From Bacteroidales bacterium (lineage in GTDB: Bacteria > Bacteroidota > Bacteroidia > Bacteroidales > JAAYJT01), in assembly GCA_014860575.1 (NCBI GenBank), contig JACZJK010000016.1, positions 62,001-126,000 on the forward strand: a stretch of DNA of 64,000 nt, read 5' to 3'. Below the pieces are notes generated by a model. The model had not been told where the DNA came from. It ran no database searches and was given only the letters and a program-made list of their open reading frames with translations. The first letter of the stretch is position 1, and every line of letters begins with the position of its first letter. This document shows positions 47,087 through 56,040 of this stretch, in pieces. The position numbers were made by a program, and so were the translations under genes.

Positions 47087-47103
47087 AATTAACCAATCAT
47101 CCA

Positions 47104-47165
47104 CCCCATCACTCCATCACCCCATCACTCCATTACTCCATCACTCCATCACCCCATCACTCCCC
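47104..47165 (+). repeat. Octamer array (CATCACTC type)
   Basis: About seven tandem 8-mers of the form CATCACTC, CATCACCC, CATTACTC lie directly downstream of the 120-bp tandem units. These words resemble the ACTGCATC octamers at 48660 and 6164. No coding sense. Confidence 0.75.
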
Positions 47166-47206
47166 GAGCCCCCATGCTCCATGCTCCAAGCCCTACTCCT
47201 CACACC

Positions 47207-48406
47207 CTAAGGCATCTCACCAAATATCGAGACGGAAAAATTGATTTTAATAATGAAATGCAGCCCATAGGCTAATCCCCAACGGAAGGCAAACATCAGC
47301 AAGATCAGGAAAAAGAGGTAGCCGAGCTGCAGTTTCCGGCCATGATGTTTCGGAAAATTCTTGATTCGGTCAGGCCTTGCCCTTTTATTGAACACGGCAG
47401 TAATGGTTGCAGCAAGCATAGTAGCAAGCACAATAATCTGGTAAGGTGGGTTGAACGGCATTCGGATCAGATAGATAATTACGGATCCGATAATACTTGG
47501 TAACAGCACATGGTAAACCAGGAATTGTTTTCGCTTTTCGGGTTTCAGGAAGGAAGGCGAAAGGGCAGTTTCAAGAAAATAACGGGTAGCATGATAACCA
47601 AATGTGCCCAGGGCAAACAGGAAAACCAATGAGAAGAAAATCCTGAAAACAATATTCATACGTAACCAAAGCGCAACATAACCAAATCCATCACTGGTGG
47701 TAACCCCGGCTACAAAAGCGCCAAAAAACATATTCAGGGCCTGCAGGGCTATCCATAAATAAAACAGTTTGAGAATAGGATTTTTGGTAGATGGAACCAG
47801 CAGCCTGAAAAATATCAGGCCGATTATCATTGAAATAAAGGGCCCGGAGCCTGTGATGAGGATAATTTTGTAATACGGAAACCAAAGTGGCGAACTGTTT
47901 CCGATTGGCCAGAAAATCTGGTAATAATACAGCACTCCGGAGATACCGAAATGATTGGCTGTAAAAATAACTGTCATCTGGTAAACAATGTACATGATCA
48001 CAAATGCAAGCAGGAACATGATCGTTGAGTTTACCGTGATCATTACCCGCCGGCTCATTTGGAATCTTTCGCGCGGTGGTTCCGGATCAACAGGCTTAAC
48101 AAAGAGTGGTTTGGATTTCTGGCGGCTCTTGCGCCTGCGCGGAACAAATAAGCCTACCCACCAGGGCGGACGGTGTCTTTTTATTGGCTTTGCCTCAAAA
48201 GCAGGCCTGATGATATCGCCTTCTTCCGGAGGAATATAAAAATCCTGGGAGGAAGCTGCCTCGCTGTCGAATTTTGGGATTTCCCATTCAGATTCGGTGT
48301 TTCTCATCAGCGATGGAGAGATTTTCTCATCCCTGGGCGGTGGGCTTGGTTTCTTTACCAGCCGGTTGAGCCATGACTCTTGCGGCTTGCTTCTTCTCCT
48401 TTTCAT
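47207..48406 (-). CDS. Polytopic membrane protein of unknown function
   Basis: 399 residues. The first 115 are basic, Pro-rich and probably disordered (MKRRRSKPQESWLNRL...PRRRKSRQKSKP). About seven hydrophobic helices follow (from roughly 120 to 395), with ITGSGPFISMIIGLIFF and LFYLWIALQALNMFFGAFVAG the clearest. The TGSGP and ALN-MFFGAF motifs leave room for a metal-free polytopic family, but I do not recognise it; M50-like HExxH is absent. It lies 378 bases downstream of the DUF4956 gene on the same strand. The cytoplasmic N-terminus could bind nucleic acid or acidic lipids; that is a guess. Confidence 0.7.
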   Translation of the reverse strand: MKRRRSKPQESWLNRLVKKPSPPPRDEKISPSLMRNTESEWEIPKFDSEAASSQDFYIPPEEGDIIRPAFEAKPIKRHRPPWWVGLFVPRRRKSRQKSKPLFVKPVDPEPPRERFQMSRRVMITVNSTIMFLLAFVIMYIVYQMTVIFTANHFGISGVLYYYQIFWPIGNSSPLWFPYYKIILITGSGPFISMIIGLIFFRLLVPSTKNPILKLFYLWIALQALNMFFGAFVAGVTTSDGFGYVALWLRMNIVFRIFFSLVFLFALGTFGYHATRYFLETALSPSFLKPEKRKQFLVYHVLLPSIIGSVIIYLIRMPFNPPYQIIVLATMLAATITAVFNKRARPDRIKNFPKHHGRKLQLGYLFFLILLMFAFRWGLAYGLHFIIKINFSVSIFGEMP

Positions 48407-48659
48407 TGGTTGGTGTGGTTAAGCAGGTTTAACTAAAAGGGGCAGTATTTCCAGGGCGTAAAAGTAGTAATTATGCCGGCTCAATGTCAAGTGGTTAAAA
48501 TTCCTTGTTTTACATTGGTTTTGTCAGGCGGTGGCCGTACTAGCTGGAGCGCCCGCCTGCCAAATCTATCTCCCTAAGGGTATTTCTCAAAACTTCTGTG
48601 TTCACTTTTTGGTCATTCTGATCTGCCACTGCGGAACAAGTAAACTCAGCCACAGGCAC

Positions 48660-48772
48660 AACAGCATCTTGAGTGCAGCGATTCGGGAACTGTATCACCG
48701 TATCACTGCATTACTGCATTACTACATCACTGCATCACTGCATCACTGCATCACTGCATTACCGCATTACAG
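48660..48772 (+). repeat. Octamer array with CTTGAG/TTCGGGAAC module
   Basis: Begins ACAGCATCTTGAG and TTCGGGAACTG as at 2472-2528, then about ten tandem 8-mers (ACTGCATT, ACTACATC, ACTGCATC repeats, ACCGCATT). It lies in the 48407-48784 spacer, which holds no credible gene. It is the longest octamer array in the window. Confidence 0.8.
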
Positions 48773-48784
48773 TTAGCTAAGCAT

Positions 48785-49459
48785 CTAATCCTCATCGAAA
48801 AACAAGTTAACAGTTTTTACGCCCGGAAGTTTTTTGATCTCTGAAATAAGATCTTTACCGCGCTCTTCATTTTTCAGACTGATGTAATAAGAGAACTCGA
48901 GAACTTCATTGGCTTCATCGCCTATGGTTTTTACATTAACCAGTTTGTTTCTTTTGCAATAGGATCGGAACAATGATGTAAAAGGCGCATCGGGAAGGAT
49001 AGTTGAGGAAGCGGAAATTTGGAGCAAAAATTCCCGGTTTTGAGGCAATGCAAAACTGAATTTTGTGATCACAAGATAAACACCGCCAATGAACAGGGTC
49101 CCAAAGAAGGCAATAGAATAGAGTTTCACACCTGCTGCCAGCCCAATTGAAAGCGCAAAGAAAATAAACATGATGTCTGCTGCATCCTTTACCGCGGTTC
49201 GAAACCTGATGATGGACATAGCCCCCACCATACCAAAAGCCCGCGCCAGGTTGTTGCCAATTACCATAATTACAATGGCAGTGATCATGGTAAGCAGGAT
49301 GAGTGAGATGGTAAAGGATGCTGAATAATTCAGGCCTTTATACGTGTATTTATAGATCAGGGCGATGGTGATGCCACAAAGTAAGGCGATGAGCATATTG
49401 GCAATCACATCAACTGCCGAGATACTCATTACGAATATGTTTTGAAAATCATCTATCAT
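48785..49459 (-). CDS. DUF4956 inner-membrane protein
   Basis: 224 residues: four to five membrane helices (about 15-135), including the conserved GNNLARAFGMVGAMSIIRFRT loop that marks DUF4956, then a cytoplasmic domain of about 85 residues. DUF4956 proteins are commonly encoded beside VTC-domain polyphosphate polymerases, as here (16 bases after the VTC gene). The role in polyphosphate handling is suggested by neighbourhood only. Confidence 0.88.
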   Translation of the reverse strand: MIDDFQNIFVMSISAVDVIANMLIALLCGITIALIYKYTYKGLNYSASFTISLILLTMITAIVIMVIGNNLARAFGMVGAMSIIRFRTAVKDAADIMFIFFALSIGLAAGVKLYSIAFFGTLFIGGVYLVITKFSFALPQNREFLLQISASSTILPDAPFTSLFRSYCKRNKLVNVKTIGDEANEVLEFSYYISLKNEERGKDLISEIKKLPGVKTVNLFFDED

Positions 49460-49475
49460 GGCTTCCTTCCCTCAA

Positions 49476-50219
49476 CTAATGGACAATCTTTTTCCGGACA
49501 TCACATGCCTGATATCCGATGGTATATTTTGACAAGGCATCGTTCCTGAGCCTGAACTCCTGCACCAGCGACCTGGCCCATAGCGGCATTTGATCAGTAA
49601 AATATTTGATTTCAAGTATAAAGTGATTATCAAATAAATACGTCATGTTATCATCCTCAAAGAGCCGGTCAATATCGGGATAATTAAGGCTGCGGATGTT
49701 TTTATCGAAAGTAATCCTTACGCCCGGATCAAATTTGCCATGGTATGCCTCGCGCTCATACACGATCAGGCAGGTGGGAATAAGCTGGCTTTTTTTTATG
49801 TGGTATAAAAAACGCTGGGCATCTTCAATGGCTTTGGGGCATCGGTTATCATTTACAATATACTTTTCGATGTCTCCGGAAGCCAATATTTTATCAACAT
49901 TATCAAATTGAACAAAACTCCGGTGTTTTTTAACGCGGTTTTCAATTTTTCGTTTGATCTCAAAAACAACCCTGCAACCGGCTTCAAATTTATCATAGCC
50001 CCTTATCCTGAATTTTCGGCGGTGAATGAGGCCTTCTATTTTTTCATTATAGAAATCCAGGTTATGGGTATCGAAATAAATACTTCTGACGCTATATTGC
50101 CTGATGCCATTTTCAGCAGGATGGGTAAAAACATCGGGCTTTACAAATGAACTTATACGAGAACGTATGCGATCCATCATTGCATTGGGTACCAGGTATT
50201 TTTTTTCGTAGCGTAACAT
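49476..50219 (-). CDS. VTC-domain (polyphosphate polymerase) protein
   Basis: 247 residues of the triphosphate tunnel metalloenzyme superfamily. Alternating basic and acidic residues expected to line the tunnel are visible: LRYEKKYLV at the start, SVRSIYFDT, RRKFRIRGY, VFEIKRK, CLIVYEREAY and FILEIKYF near the end. VTC domains in eukaryotes make polyphosphate from ATP; bacterial members are inferred to do the same. It is flanked by a DUF4956 gene downstream and a broken membrane-fusion gene 3 bases upstream, so the three form one operon. Confidence 0.87.
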   Translation of the reverse strand: MLRYEKKYLVPNAMMDRIRSRISSFVKPDVFTHPAENGIRQYSVRSIYFDTHNLDFYNEKIEGLIHRRKFRIRGYDKFEAGCRVVFEIKRKIENRVKKHRSFVQFDNVDKILASGDIEKYIVNDNRCPKAIEDAQRFLYHIKKSQLIPTCLIVYEREAYHGKFDPGVRITFDKNIRSLNYPDIDRLFEDDNMTYLFDNHFILEIKYFTDQMPLWARSLVQEFRLRNDALSKYTIGYQACDVRKKIVH

Positions 50220-50222
50220 AGT

Positions 50223-51349
50223 TTAATTCGCGTAAACAATCCGGAACAACCTTTTAAAATAATCTTTAACTGAAACCATTCCGCATTTGATACTGGCATC
50301 CACTACCATACCCGGAATAATACCCGGGCCATTCTCATCAAGCAAAGCGGTAACAAATACATTTTGCCGTTGACTATTCATTTGTACGACATTATCAACA
50401 GAAATAATGTTTGCATTGTAAGAAACACCAAAGCTTCCTGTTTTCAGAACCACTAGCTGGCCTGTTTCTATATAAGGCAACTGGTGTATCTCAACCGGCA
50501 AAACAACCAAACACTGTGAGCTATCGGTTATGCTTATCACTATCTCTTCTCCGGGCTGTATAGCCCTTCGGCCAACCAACCTCCCATCAATAGGCGATAA
50601 AATATGAAAGCTCTCCAGCCTTTCTTCCACCTGCCTGAGTTGCAATTCGAGGGCATTGATGCTTGCCATCAGAAAATTCAGTTGTTCCTCTTTGGCGCCG
50701 GTCTTACAGCTTCAAAGCTTGACCTGGCGATATTCATATTCTGCTGCTTAATCAGCAACTCACTATGCGATAATTCAAATTGCTCAGCAGCAATAACACT
50801 GTCATTAAACAGAATTTCATTTCTGGCGCTTATCTTTTTTTGCGTTTCATATTCCTGTTCGGCCTTGATCATTGCCTCGTAAGCCATTTGCACCGTTTCA
50901 GGTTTTTCACCTGTTGAATGAACCTTTAAAAGACTTTTCTGAACCTGAAGCTGGGCAATCATCTCAACATGTCTTCTCTCCTCTTCACTTGAACTAATGA
51001 TACCAATGGTATCACCCGCATAAATAAATTCCTGGCTGAGGATTTTATCATTGACCTTGAAACCAGCCAGTTCACCTCGTTGAAACTCTGTTACAGAAAA
51101 GTCTGTTATTGTATTCCTCAGATTGTCTTTGTAAACGGAAACCAGCATACCATCGCCCGATTTTTTCAGGCTCCATTCTTTCGCCGGAAGGACCATACCC
51201 CTTGAATGAACATCATAGGGAATGGATATAAAAAATGATCCGGCAATAAGGCCTGCCAGCACCAGTATCAGAATGATGGTTAAAAATCTGTATTTCATAG
51301 TCAGATGATGAACGAAATGCCATGCAAGCAAATCATTTTGTTTTTTCAC
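50223..51349 (-). pseudogene. HlyD-type membrane fusion protein, split by a frameshift
   Basis: Two frames make one protein. The first part (51349 to about 50704) has an N-terminal membrane helix (ILILVLAGLIAGSFFISIPY), the first half of a barrel domain and a coiled coil, and then ends early. The second part (to 50223) continues the coiled coil (INALELQLRQVEERLESF) and ends with a barrel (ILSPIDGRLVGRRAIQPGEE). Adding one A in the reverse-strand GTAAGACC (near 50704) restores the reading EAVKTGAKEEQL. The start is a GTG at 51349 or ATG at 51298. HlyD proteins link an inner-membrane exporter to the outer membrane; no exporter is next to it. Whether the shift is real or a sequencing error is open. 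Confidence 0.8.
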
Positions 51350-51540
51350 CTATTATCCCGGTCAGTGAATAAACGGATTTGGCTTCATAACATTAAAAAC
51401 CGCAAACGCAGGAATCAGGTAAGCGGAAACATTTTCGCTGGCCTGCAAACTGTTTTCTTAGTGGGGACAAATTTAATAAAGTTTTAGATGTGCGTAGTCA
51501 TAATGCTTTAATGTTCCAGGGATGTCTGTACTTCATGCGT

Positions 51541-51798
51541 AGAAAATTATGAATCTCTGAGCCTGGCCTACCCCTCTCAATGGAGAACCATCATTGCTTC
51601 CCAACGCTTTATTCTCAAATCATGATTTCATACTGAGGTGTATGTAGGAATGGATTTCCGGGTAAGAACTCACTTTTGGGTCGAACACAATCACAGCATT
51701 AACTCTACATCAAATTGTTTTATCCGGATTACGATGATTATGGCCACTACAGCAATAATGTAAACATCACAAAATCAGAGAATAAGTATATGCTCTAA
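51541..51798 (+). pseudogene. Possible relic of an outer-membrane barrel gene
   Basis: The 51350-51903 spacer has no intact gene. From 51632 one frame reads TEVYVGMDFRVRTHFWVEHN, and from about 51705 another reads IKLFYPDYDDYGHYSNNVNI ending at TAA (51796). Both have the alternating pattern of porin strands and could be joined by a frameshift. No start or signal peptide remains. This is weak evidence; the rest of the spacer shows nothing. Confidence 0.25.
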
Positions 51799-51846
51799 CT
51801 CTACCTGATGAATTGAAATAGTTATTACACCTATGCAGAATATTTC

Positions 51847-51875
51847 TTGTGGTTAAACAATTCGGACTAAGTTTG
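51847..51875 (+). promoter_or_regulatory. Bacteroidota promoter for the DUF47-PiT operon
   Basis: TTG at 51847-51849, an 18-base spacer, then TAAGTTTG at 51868-51875, 28 bases before the DUF47 start. Both elements and the spacing fit the consensus. Confidence 0.65.
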
Positions 51876-51903
51876 TAGAGCCATTCATCCTAAACCAAGA
51901 GCC

Positions 51904-52551
51904 ATGTTTTCATTCAAGCACGCCAACAAATCAATTGAGCTCATTGAACGCTTTCTGAATTCGGTTGACCAGGGTGTTCTCATATTTAAAGAAGGGGTGA
52001 AGAATTATCTTCACAATAACAGAGAAAGCTTTCTTGACAATGTGCGAACCTTGTCAGCCCTTGAAACCGACGCTGATATCATCAAAAGAAAGATTGAAAA
52101 CATCCTTTACACCCAATCGCTTATGCCCCAGTTAAGGGGAGACATTCTTAAATTGCTGGAGAGCCTTGACAATATCCTCGATCTTGCCAAGTCAAACCTT
52201 TACCAGTTTGATGTCGAAATCCCTTTTATCCCTGCTGAAATCCATCAGGATATGATCAAGCTTACCGAATTATCTGGTTCGGCCATTGAATCGGTTATTC
52301 CGGCAGCAAAAGCATATTTCCGGAACCCGGAGGCTGTAAAGGAAAGCCTGCACCGGGTGTATTTATTTGAAAAGGAGGCCGACAAGTTGGCTGATGCGAT
52401 CAAGCGCAAGGTTTTTCATGATATGCCCAACCTGAAATTAAGCGAAAAATTTCATCTCCGTTATTTTACCCTGCACATTGAAACATTATCTGATGCGGCA
52501 CAAAAGGTTGCCGATTTACTTTCAATAATGGCCATCAAAAGAACCATATGA
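51904..52551 (+). CDS. DUF47 (PhoU-like) phosphate-transport accessory protein
   Basis: 215 residues, all helical, of the DUF47/PhoU-related family. Signatures include LETDADIIKRKIENIL and YLFEKEADKLADAIKRKVF, the paired acidic/His metal-binding helices of PhoU-type proteins. DUF47 proteins are encoded next to PiT transporters and are thought to govern their activity. Here the PiT gene starts 13 bases downstream. Confidence 0.9.
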   Translation: MFSFKHANKSIELIERFLNSVDQGVLIFKEGVKNYLHNNRESFLDNVRTLSALETDADIIKRKIENILYTQSLMPQLRGDILKLLESLDNILDLAKSNLYQFDVEIPFIPAEIHQDMIKLTELSGSAIESVIPAAKAYFRNPEAVKESLHRVYLFEKEADKLADAIKRKVFHDMPNLKLSEKFHLRYFTLHIETLSDAAQKVADLLSIMAIKRTI

Positions 52552-52564
52552 TTAATCAAAGCAA

Positions 52565-54313
52565 TTGATGCTGTTTCTCGTTTTCATATCTAGCGGTCTT
52601 TTCCTGGGTTGGTCACTCGGGGCAAATGACGCGTCCAACATTTTCGGTTCGGCGGTTGGTTCAAAGATGCTGAGTTTTAGGAATGCGGCCATTATCGCAA
52701 GTATTTTTGTTGTGATAGGGGCTGTATTTCAAGGCCGCGGAGGCTCCGAAACGCTTAATCAACTTGGCTCTGTTGATGCATTAGGCGGAGCATTTACAGT
52801 GGCATTATGCGCAGCATTTATCGTTTTTATTATGACCCAGCGGAGCCTGCCTGTTTCCACAAGCCAGGCAATTGTTGGCGCAATTATAGGCTGGAGTGCC
52901 TTTACGGGAAATCCGACTGATTACAAGGTATTGGGAAAGATCATGGGATCGTGGGTTAGCGGGCCTTTACTAGGAATGCTATTTGCCGCCGGGCTATTTG
53001 TACTTATGCGTTGGTTTCTGCGAAAAAGCAAAATCCATGTTATTAAACTGGATTATTACATCCGGATTGGTTTGATAGTAGTTGGCGCTTTTGGAGCCTA
53101 CAGTTTGGGCGCTAACAACATTGCAAATGTCATGGGTGTTTTTTTCAGCTCGGCACCGAGTCTCGAACTTGATTTTGGCATCCTTACACTCGATGGTGTT
53201 CAGATACTCTTTTTGTTGGGAGGACTTGCCATAGCGCTTGGAATTTTCACTTACAGCAAACGGGTCATGAACAAGGTTGGAAACGGCATACTCTCACTCA
53301 CACCCGAAGCCGCCATTGTAGTTGTACTGGCCCATTCATTGGTGCTTTTTATATTTTCAGCGCAATCGTTGGCCACACTCATTTCATCATTGGGGCTGCC
53401 TCCTTTGCCAATGGTACCCGTTTCGAGCACACAGGTGGTAATTGGATCGCTTTTAGGTATTGGCATGGTAAAAGGGGTTCGCGAAATAAAGTTTAAAGCG
53501 TTATGGGGCGTTGCAATTGGTTGGATACTTACACCTATAGCTGCCGGGGTACTCACCTATGTTGTGCTGTTTTTTGTGCAGAATGTCTTTAACATGCAGG
53601 TTACACTGAGCCGGTTGCCCGAAACCATTGCACAGCCCAGACCTGCTGAGTTACAAGAAGCTGTTGAAAAAATAAACATGGTGTTGCCCGGAATATTCAT
53701 TGCTGCTGCAGCAATCATTATTGTGCTGGTAGTGCTTTATTTTAACCAGCAGAAACTCAGGATGAAAGCCGAGAACGAACTGTTGTTTGAGCAGAACCAA
53801 TCGTACACATCGCAAAAAGTTTTGAATGAGTTGGCGCTGAATGTGATCCAGATGGAGAACGAATTGCTGAACAGTAAGCTGGAGTCAAAGCGAAGGGAAT
53901 TCATAAATGTGGCGCTTAATATTACCGAGCAGCGGTCATTCCTCGATAATGTTGCAACGGATCTTGACCATATTATTAAAGAAAGCGACCACCAGGAGGG
54001 CAAAAGCAAATTAGCAGAGTTGCTTTTGCTTATCAAACAGAAAATGTCGTTTTCAACTGAAACTGCGGAGTTTTACACAAGGATCGAAAAAATACATAAG
54101 GATTTCCAAACCAAGCTCGAGGCTGGATTTCCTGATTTAACCGATCAGGAAAAACGACTGGCCACTCTACTGCGGGTTAATCTTTCAACCAAGGAAATAG
54201 CTTCGCTGATGAACATTACACCCAAAAGCGTAGAGATAGCACGGTATCGTTTAAGGAAAAAACTCAAGCTAACCAAAGGGGATAACCTGATTCAGTATCT
54301 CACGAATTTATGA
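52565..54313 (+). CDS. PiT phosphate transporter fused to a LuxR-type DNA-binding domain
   Basis: 582 residues. Residues 1-395 are an inorganic phosphate transporter of the PiT family, with the repeated signatures GANDASNIFGSAVG and LGANNIANVMGVFF and about ten helices. A last helix (about 376-393) leads to a coiled coil (about 395-500, QQKLRMKAENELLFEQNQ...) and a C-terminal LuxR-type helix-turn-helix (525-582, with LSTKEIASLMNITPKSVEIA). The tail closely resembles that of Bacteroidota membrane regulators that carry beta-propeller or TPR sensors. The frame is open throughout, so this is a genuine single ORF. It may be a transporter that senses phosphate and binds DNA from the membrane. Confidence 0.9.
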   Translation: MMLFLVFISSGLFLGWSLGANDASNIFGSAVGSKMLSFRNAAIIASIFVVIGAVFQGRGGSETLNQLGSVDALGGAFTVALCAAFIVFIMTQRSLPVSTSQAIVGAIIGWSAFTGNPTDYKVLGKIMGSWVSGPLLGMLFAAGLFVLMRWFLRKSKIHVIKLDYYIRIGLIVVGAFGAYSLGANNIANVMGVFFSSAPSLELDFGILTLDGVQILFLLGGLAIALGIFTYSKRVMNKVGNGILSLTPEAAIVVVLAHSLVLFIFSAQSLATLISSLGLPPLPMVPVSSTQVVIGSLLGIGMVKGVREIKFKALWGVAIGWILTPIAAGVLTYVVLFFVQNVFNMQVTLSRLPETIAQPRPAELQEAVEKINMVLPGIFIAAAAIIIVLVVLYFNQQKLRMKAENELLFEQNQSYTSQKVLNELALNVIQMENELLNSKLESKRREFINVALNITEQRSFLDNVATDLDHIIKESDHQEGKSKLAELLLLIKQKMSFSTETAEFYTRIEKIHKDFQTKLEAGFPDLTDQEKRLATLLRVNLSTKEIASLMNITPKSVEIARYRLRKKLKLTKGDNLIQYLTNL

Positions 54314-54427
54314 ATAAACCCAAATACAGATTATTATAAGGCTTCCATGATTGCAGTATTCTAATTAACAATGAAGACAAGTTATATTCACAAACAGGTC
54401 CATTTATACACCAAAATCAAAATTTTT

Positions 54428-56011
54428 ATGAAACAGAAAAGTGTTTTATTAAGCATCGTGCTAAGCATCTTATGCCTGGTTTCGTTTGCACAAACCCGGA
54501 TTGTTAACGGCAAAGTAACATCTTCGGATGGCGATGTTCCGCTGGCCAATGTCAGCGTACGCCTGAAAGGAGCAATCACTGTTGCCCAAACGAAAGAGGA
54601 TGGAACTTTTTCAATTGAAGTGCATCAGGGATCAACGGATATGTTGATATTTTCACACCCGGATCACGATGAAATTGAATTCTTCCTGAACGGTAACACT
54701 ACGGCCAAGGTTCAAATGACCGTAAACATACGCTATAATCAATACGGCGTAAGGGTAAACCGCAACCCATTATTTGTTGAAGAGCGGAATGGAATCCTTG
54801 TTTTTGAGAACAAGGATCAGACCCATAGGGTTTGGTACGATGTACGCGTCCAGGCTGATGGTGCCATGTTTTTTGGCGAAACCTATAACGATATAGGCAA
54901 TGGAACTTCTATTCGGCGCGCACGTTTTGCAGTTAAAACAGAGTTTGCCAAACATTGGTACGCTGAATTTGATATGGATATTGCCAATTCACAGCTTGAA
55001 CTGAAGGATGCCTATTTACAACGCAGTTTTGGTAAAAACTTTGAATTAAGGGTTGGTAACTTCAAAGAAAGTTATTCGATGGAATCAACAACTACTTCCC
55101 GTTACCTTACATTCATGGAAAGGCCAATGGCCGTTCATTGCTTCGCCCCATCCCGCCACATTGGACTTGCAGCCAATTATAATAAAAACTGGCTACTTGC
55201 CCTCGGCGGCATCTATTTCCAAAAGGTGGATGACATTGAGGAGAGAACCTTCTCACTCGACAATAACAAAGACTTTGGCATAGATGAAGGCTACTCGCTG
55301 ACCGGGAAACTGGTTATCATGCCATTTTATAACGATATGAATAAAGGACTGCATTTTGGTGTGGCAGGTTCATACCGCACTCCCAAATCCGATGCCGAAG
55401 TGGCCGGAACGCATAGGTATAGTGTGCGCTCACTTACTTCCATCAACAGGAAGAAATATATGGATACCGACCTTATCGGGAAAGTTGACAATACAACCCT
55501 GGGCGGTTTTGAACTGGCCGGATATTACAAAAACATCAGGATACAAAGTGAATACCTGATGAGCAGTGTTAACAGGTTAGAGGATTTGGAAACCCTCAAT
55601 TTCGATGGCGGATATGTGTTTGGAAGCTGGCTGCTGTTTGGTGGTAAATACAATTATAACACCAGCGAAGGAGAATTTACCCAGGTAACACGCGGCAAGT
55701 CGTGGGGCGATGTTGAACTGGCCTTACGTTTTGATTACCTCAGCCTGAACAGTGATATGGAAACGCTGATGGGTGGCGCAGGCGAAGGCATAACTTTTGG
55801 CCTGAATTATTACGCAAACAATAACGTAAAAATTATGCTTAACTATGCTTACCTGAACCATGACCGTTATGCAAGTGGAAAGAACAAGCTGTTTGTAGGA
55901 TACGATGCCAATGGCGAACTCACCCGCATCCCACAGCTTGTGGTTGATGGTAAAGGCAAGGCCGGAGAAGACTATAGCATGATAAGCCTCAGGTTCGAAG
56001 TTGATTTTTGA
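54428..56011 (+). CDS. OprO/P-type porin with N-terminal carboxypeptidase-like domain
   Basis: 527 residues from MKQKSVLLSIVLSILCLVSF (signal peptide; an upstream ATG at 54371 is less likely). Residues about 22-115 are a carboxypeptidase-regulatory-like beta domain (RIVNGKVTSSDGDVPLANVS), then a porin of the phosphate-selective O/P type (WYDVRVQADGAMFFGETYND, IRRARFAVKTEF, LKDAYLQRSF). It ends in RFEVDF, an outer-membrane signature. Lying 115 bases behind the PiT fusion gene, it could be under phosphate control; selectivity is not proven by sequence. Confidence 0.85.
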   Translation: MKQKSVLLSIVLSILCLVSFAQTRIVNGKVTSSDGDVPLANVSVRLKGAITVAQTKEDGTFSIEVHQGSTDMLIFSHPDHDEIEFFLNGNTTAKVQMTVNIRYNQYGVRVNRNPLFVEERNGILVFENKDQTHRVWYDVRVQADGAMFFGETYNDIGNGTSIRRARFAVKTEFAKHWYAEFDMDIANSQLELKDAYLQRSFGKNFELRVGNFKESYSMESTTTSRYLTFMERPMAVHCFAPSRHIGLAANYNKNWLLALGGIYFQKVDDIEERTFSLDNNKDFGIDEGYSLTGKLVIMPFYNDMNKGLHFGVAGSYRTPKSDAEVAGTHRYSVRSLTSINRKKYMDTDLIGKVDNTTLGGFELAGYYKNIRIQSEYLMSSVNRLEDLETLNFDGGYVFGSWLLFGGKYNYNTSEGEFTQVTRGKSWGDVELALRFDYLSLNSDMETLMGGAGEGITFGLNYYANNNVKIMLNYAYLNHDRYASGKNKLFVGYDANGELTRIPQLVVDGKGKAGEDYSMISLRFEVDF

Positions 56012-56040
56012 GAAGTCTAAAACATTAATAATTGAAGAAA

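Noticed and set aside
52565-54313. The transporter-HTH fusion as a frameshift or read-through artefact
   Set aside because: The frame is continuous, codon use looks even, and a helix and coiled coil link the parts without a break, so it is kept as a real fusion.
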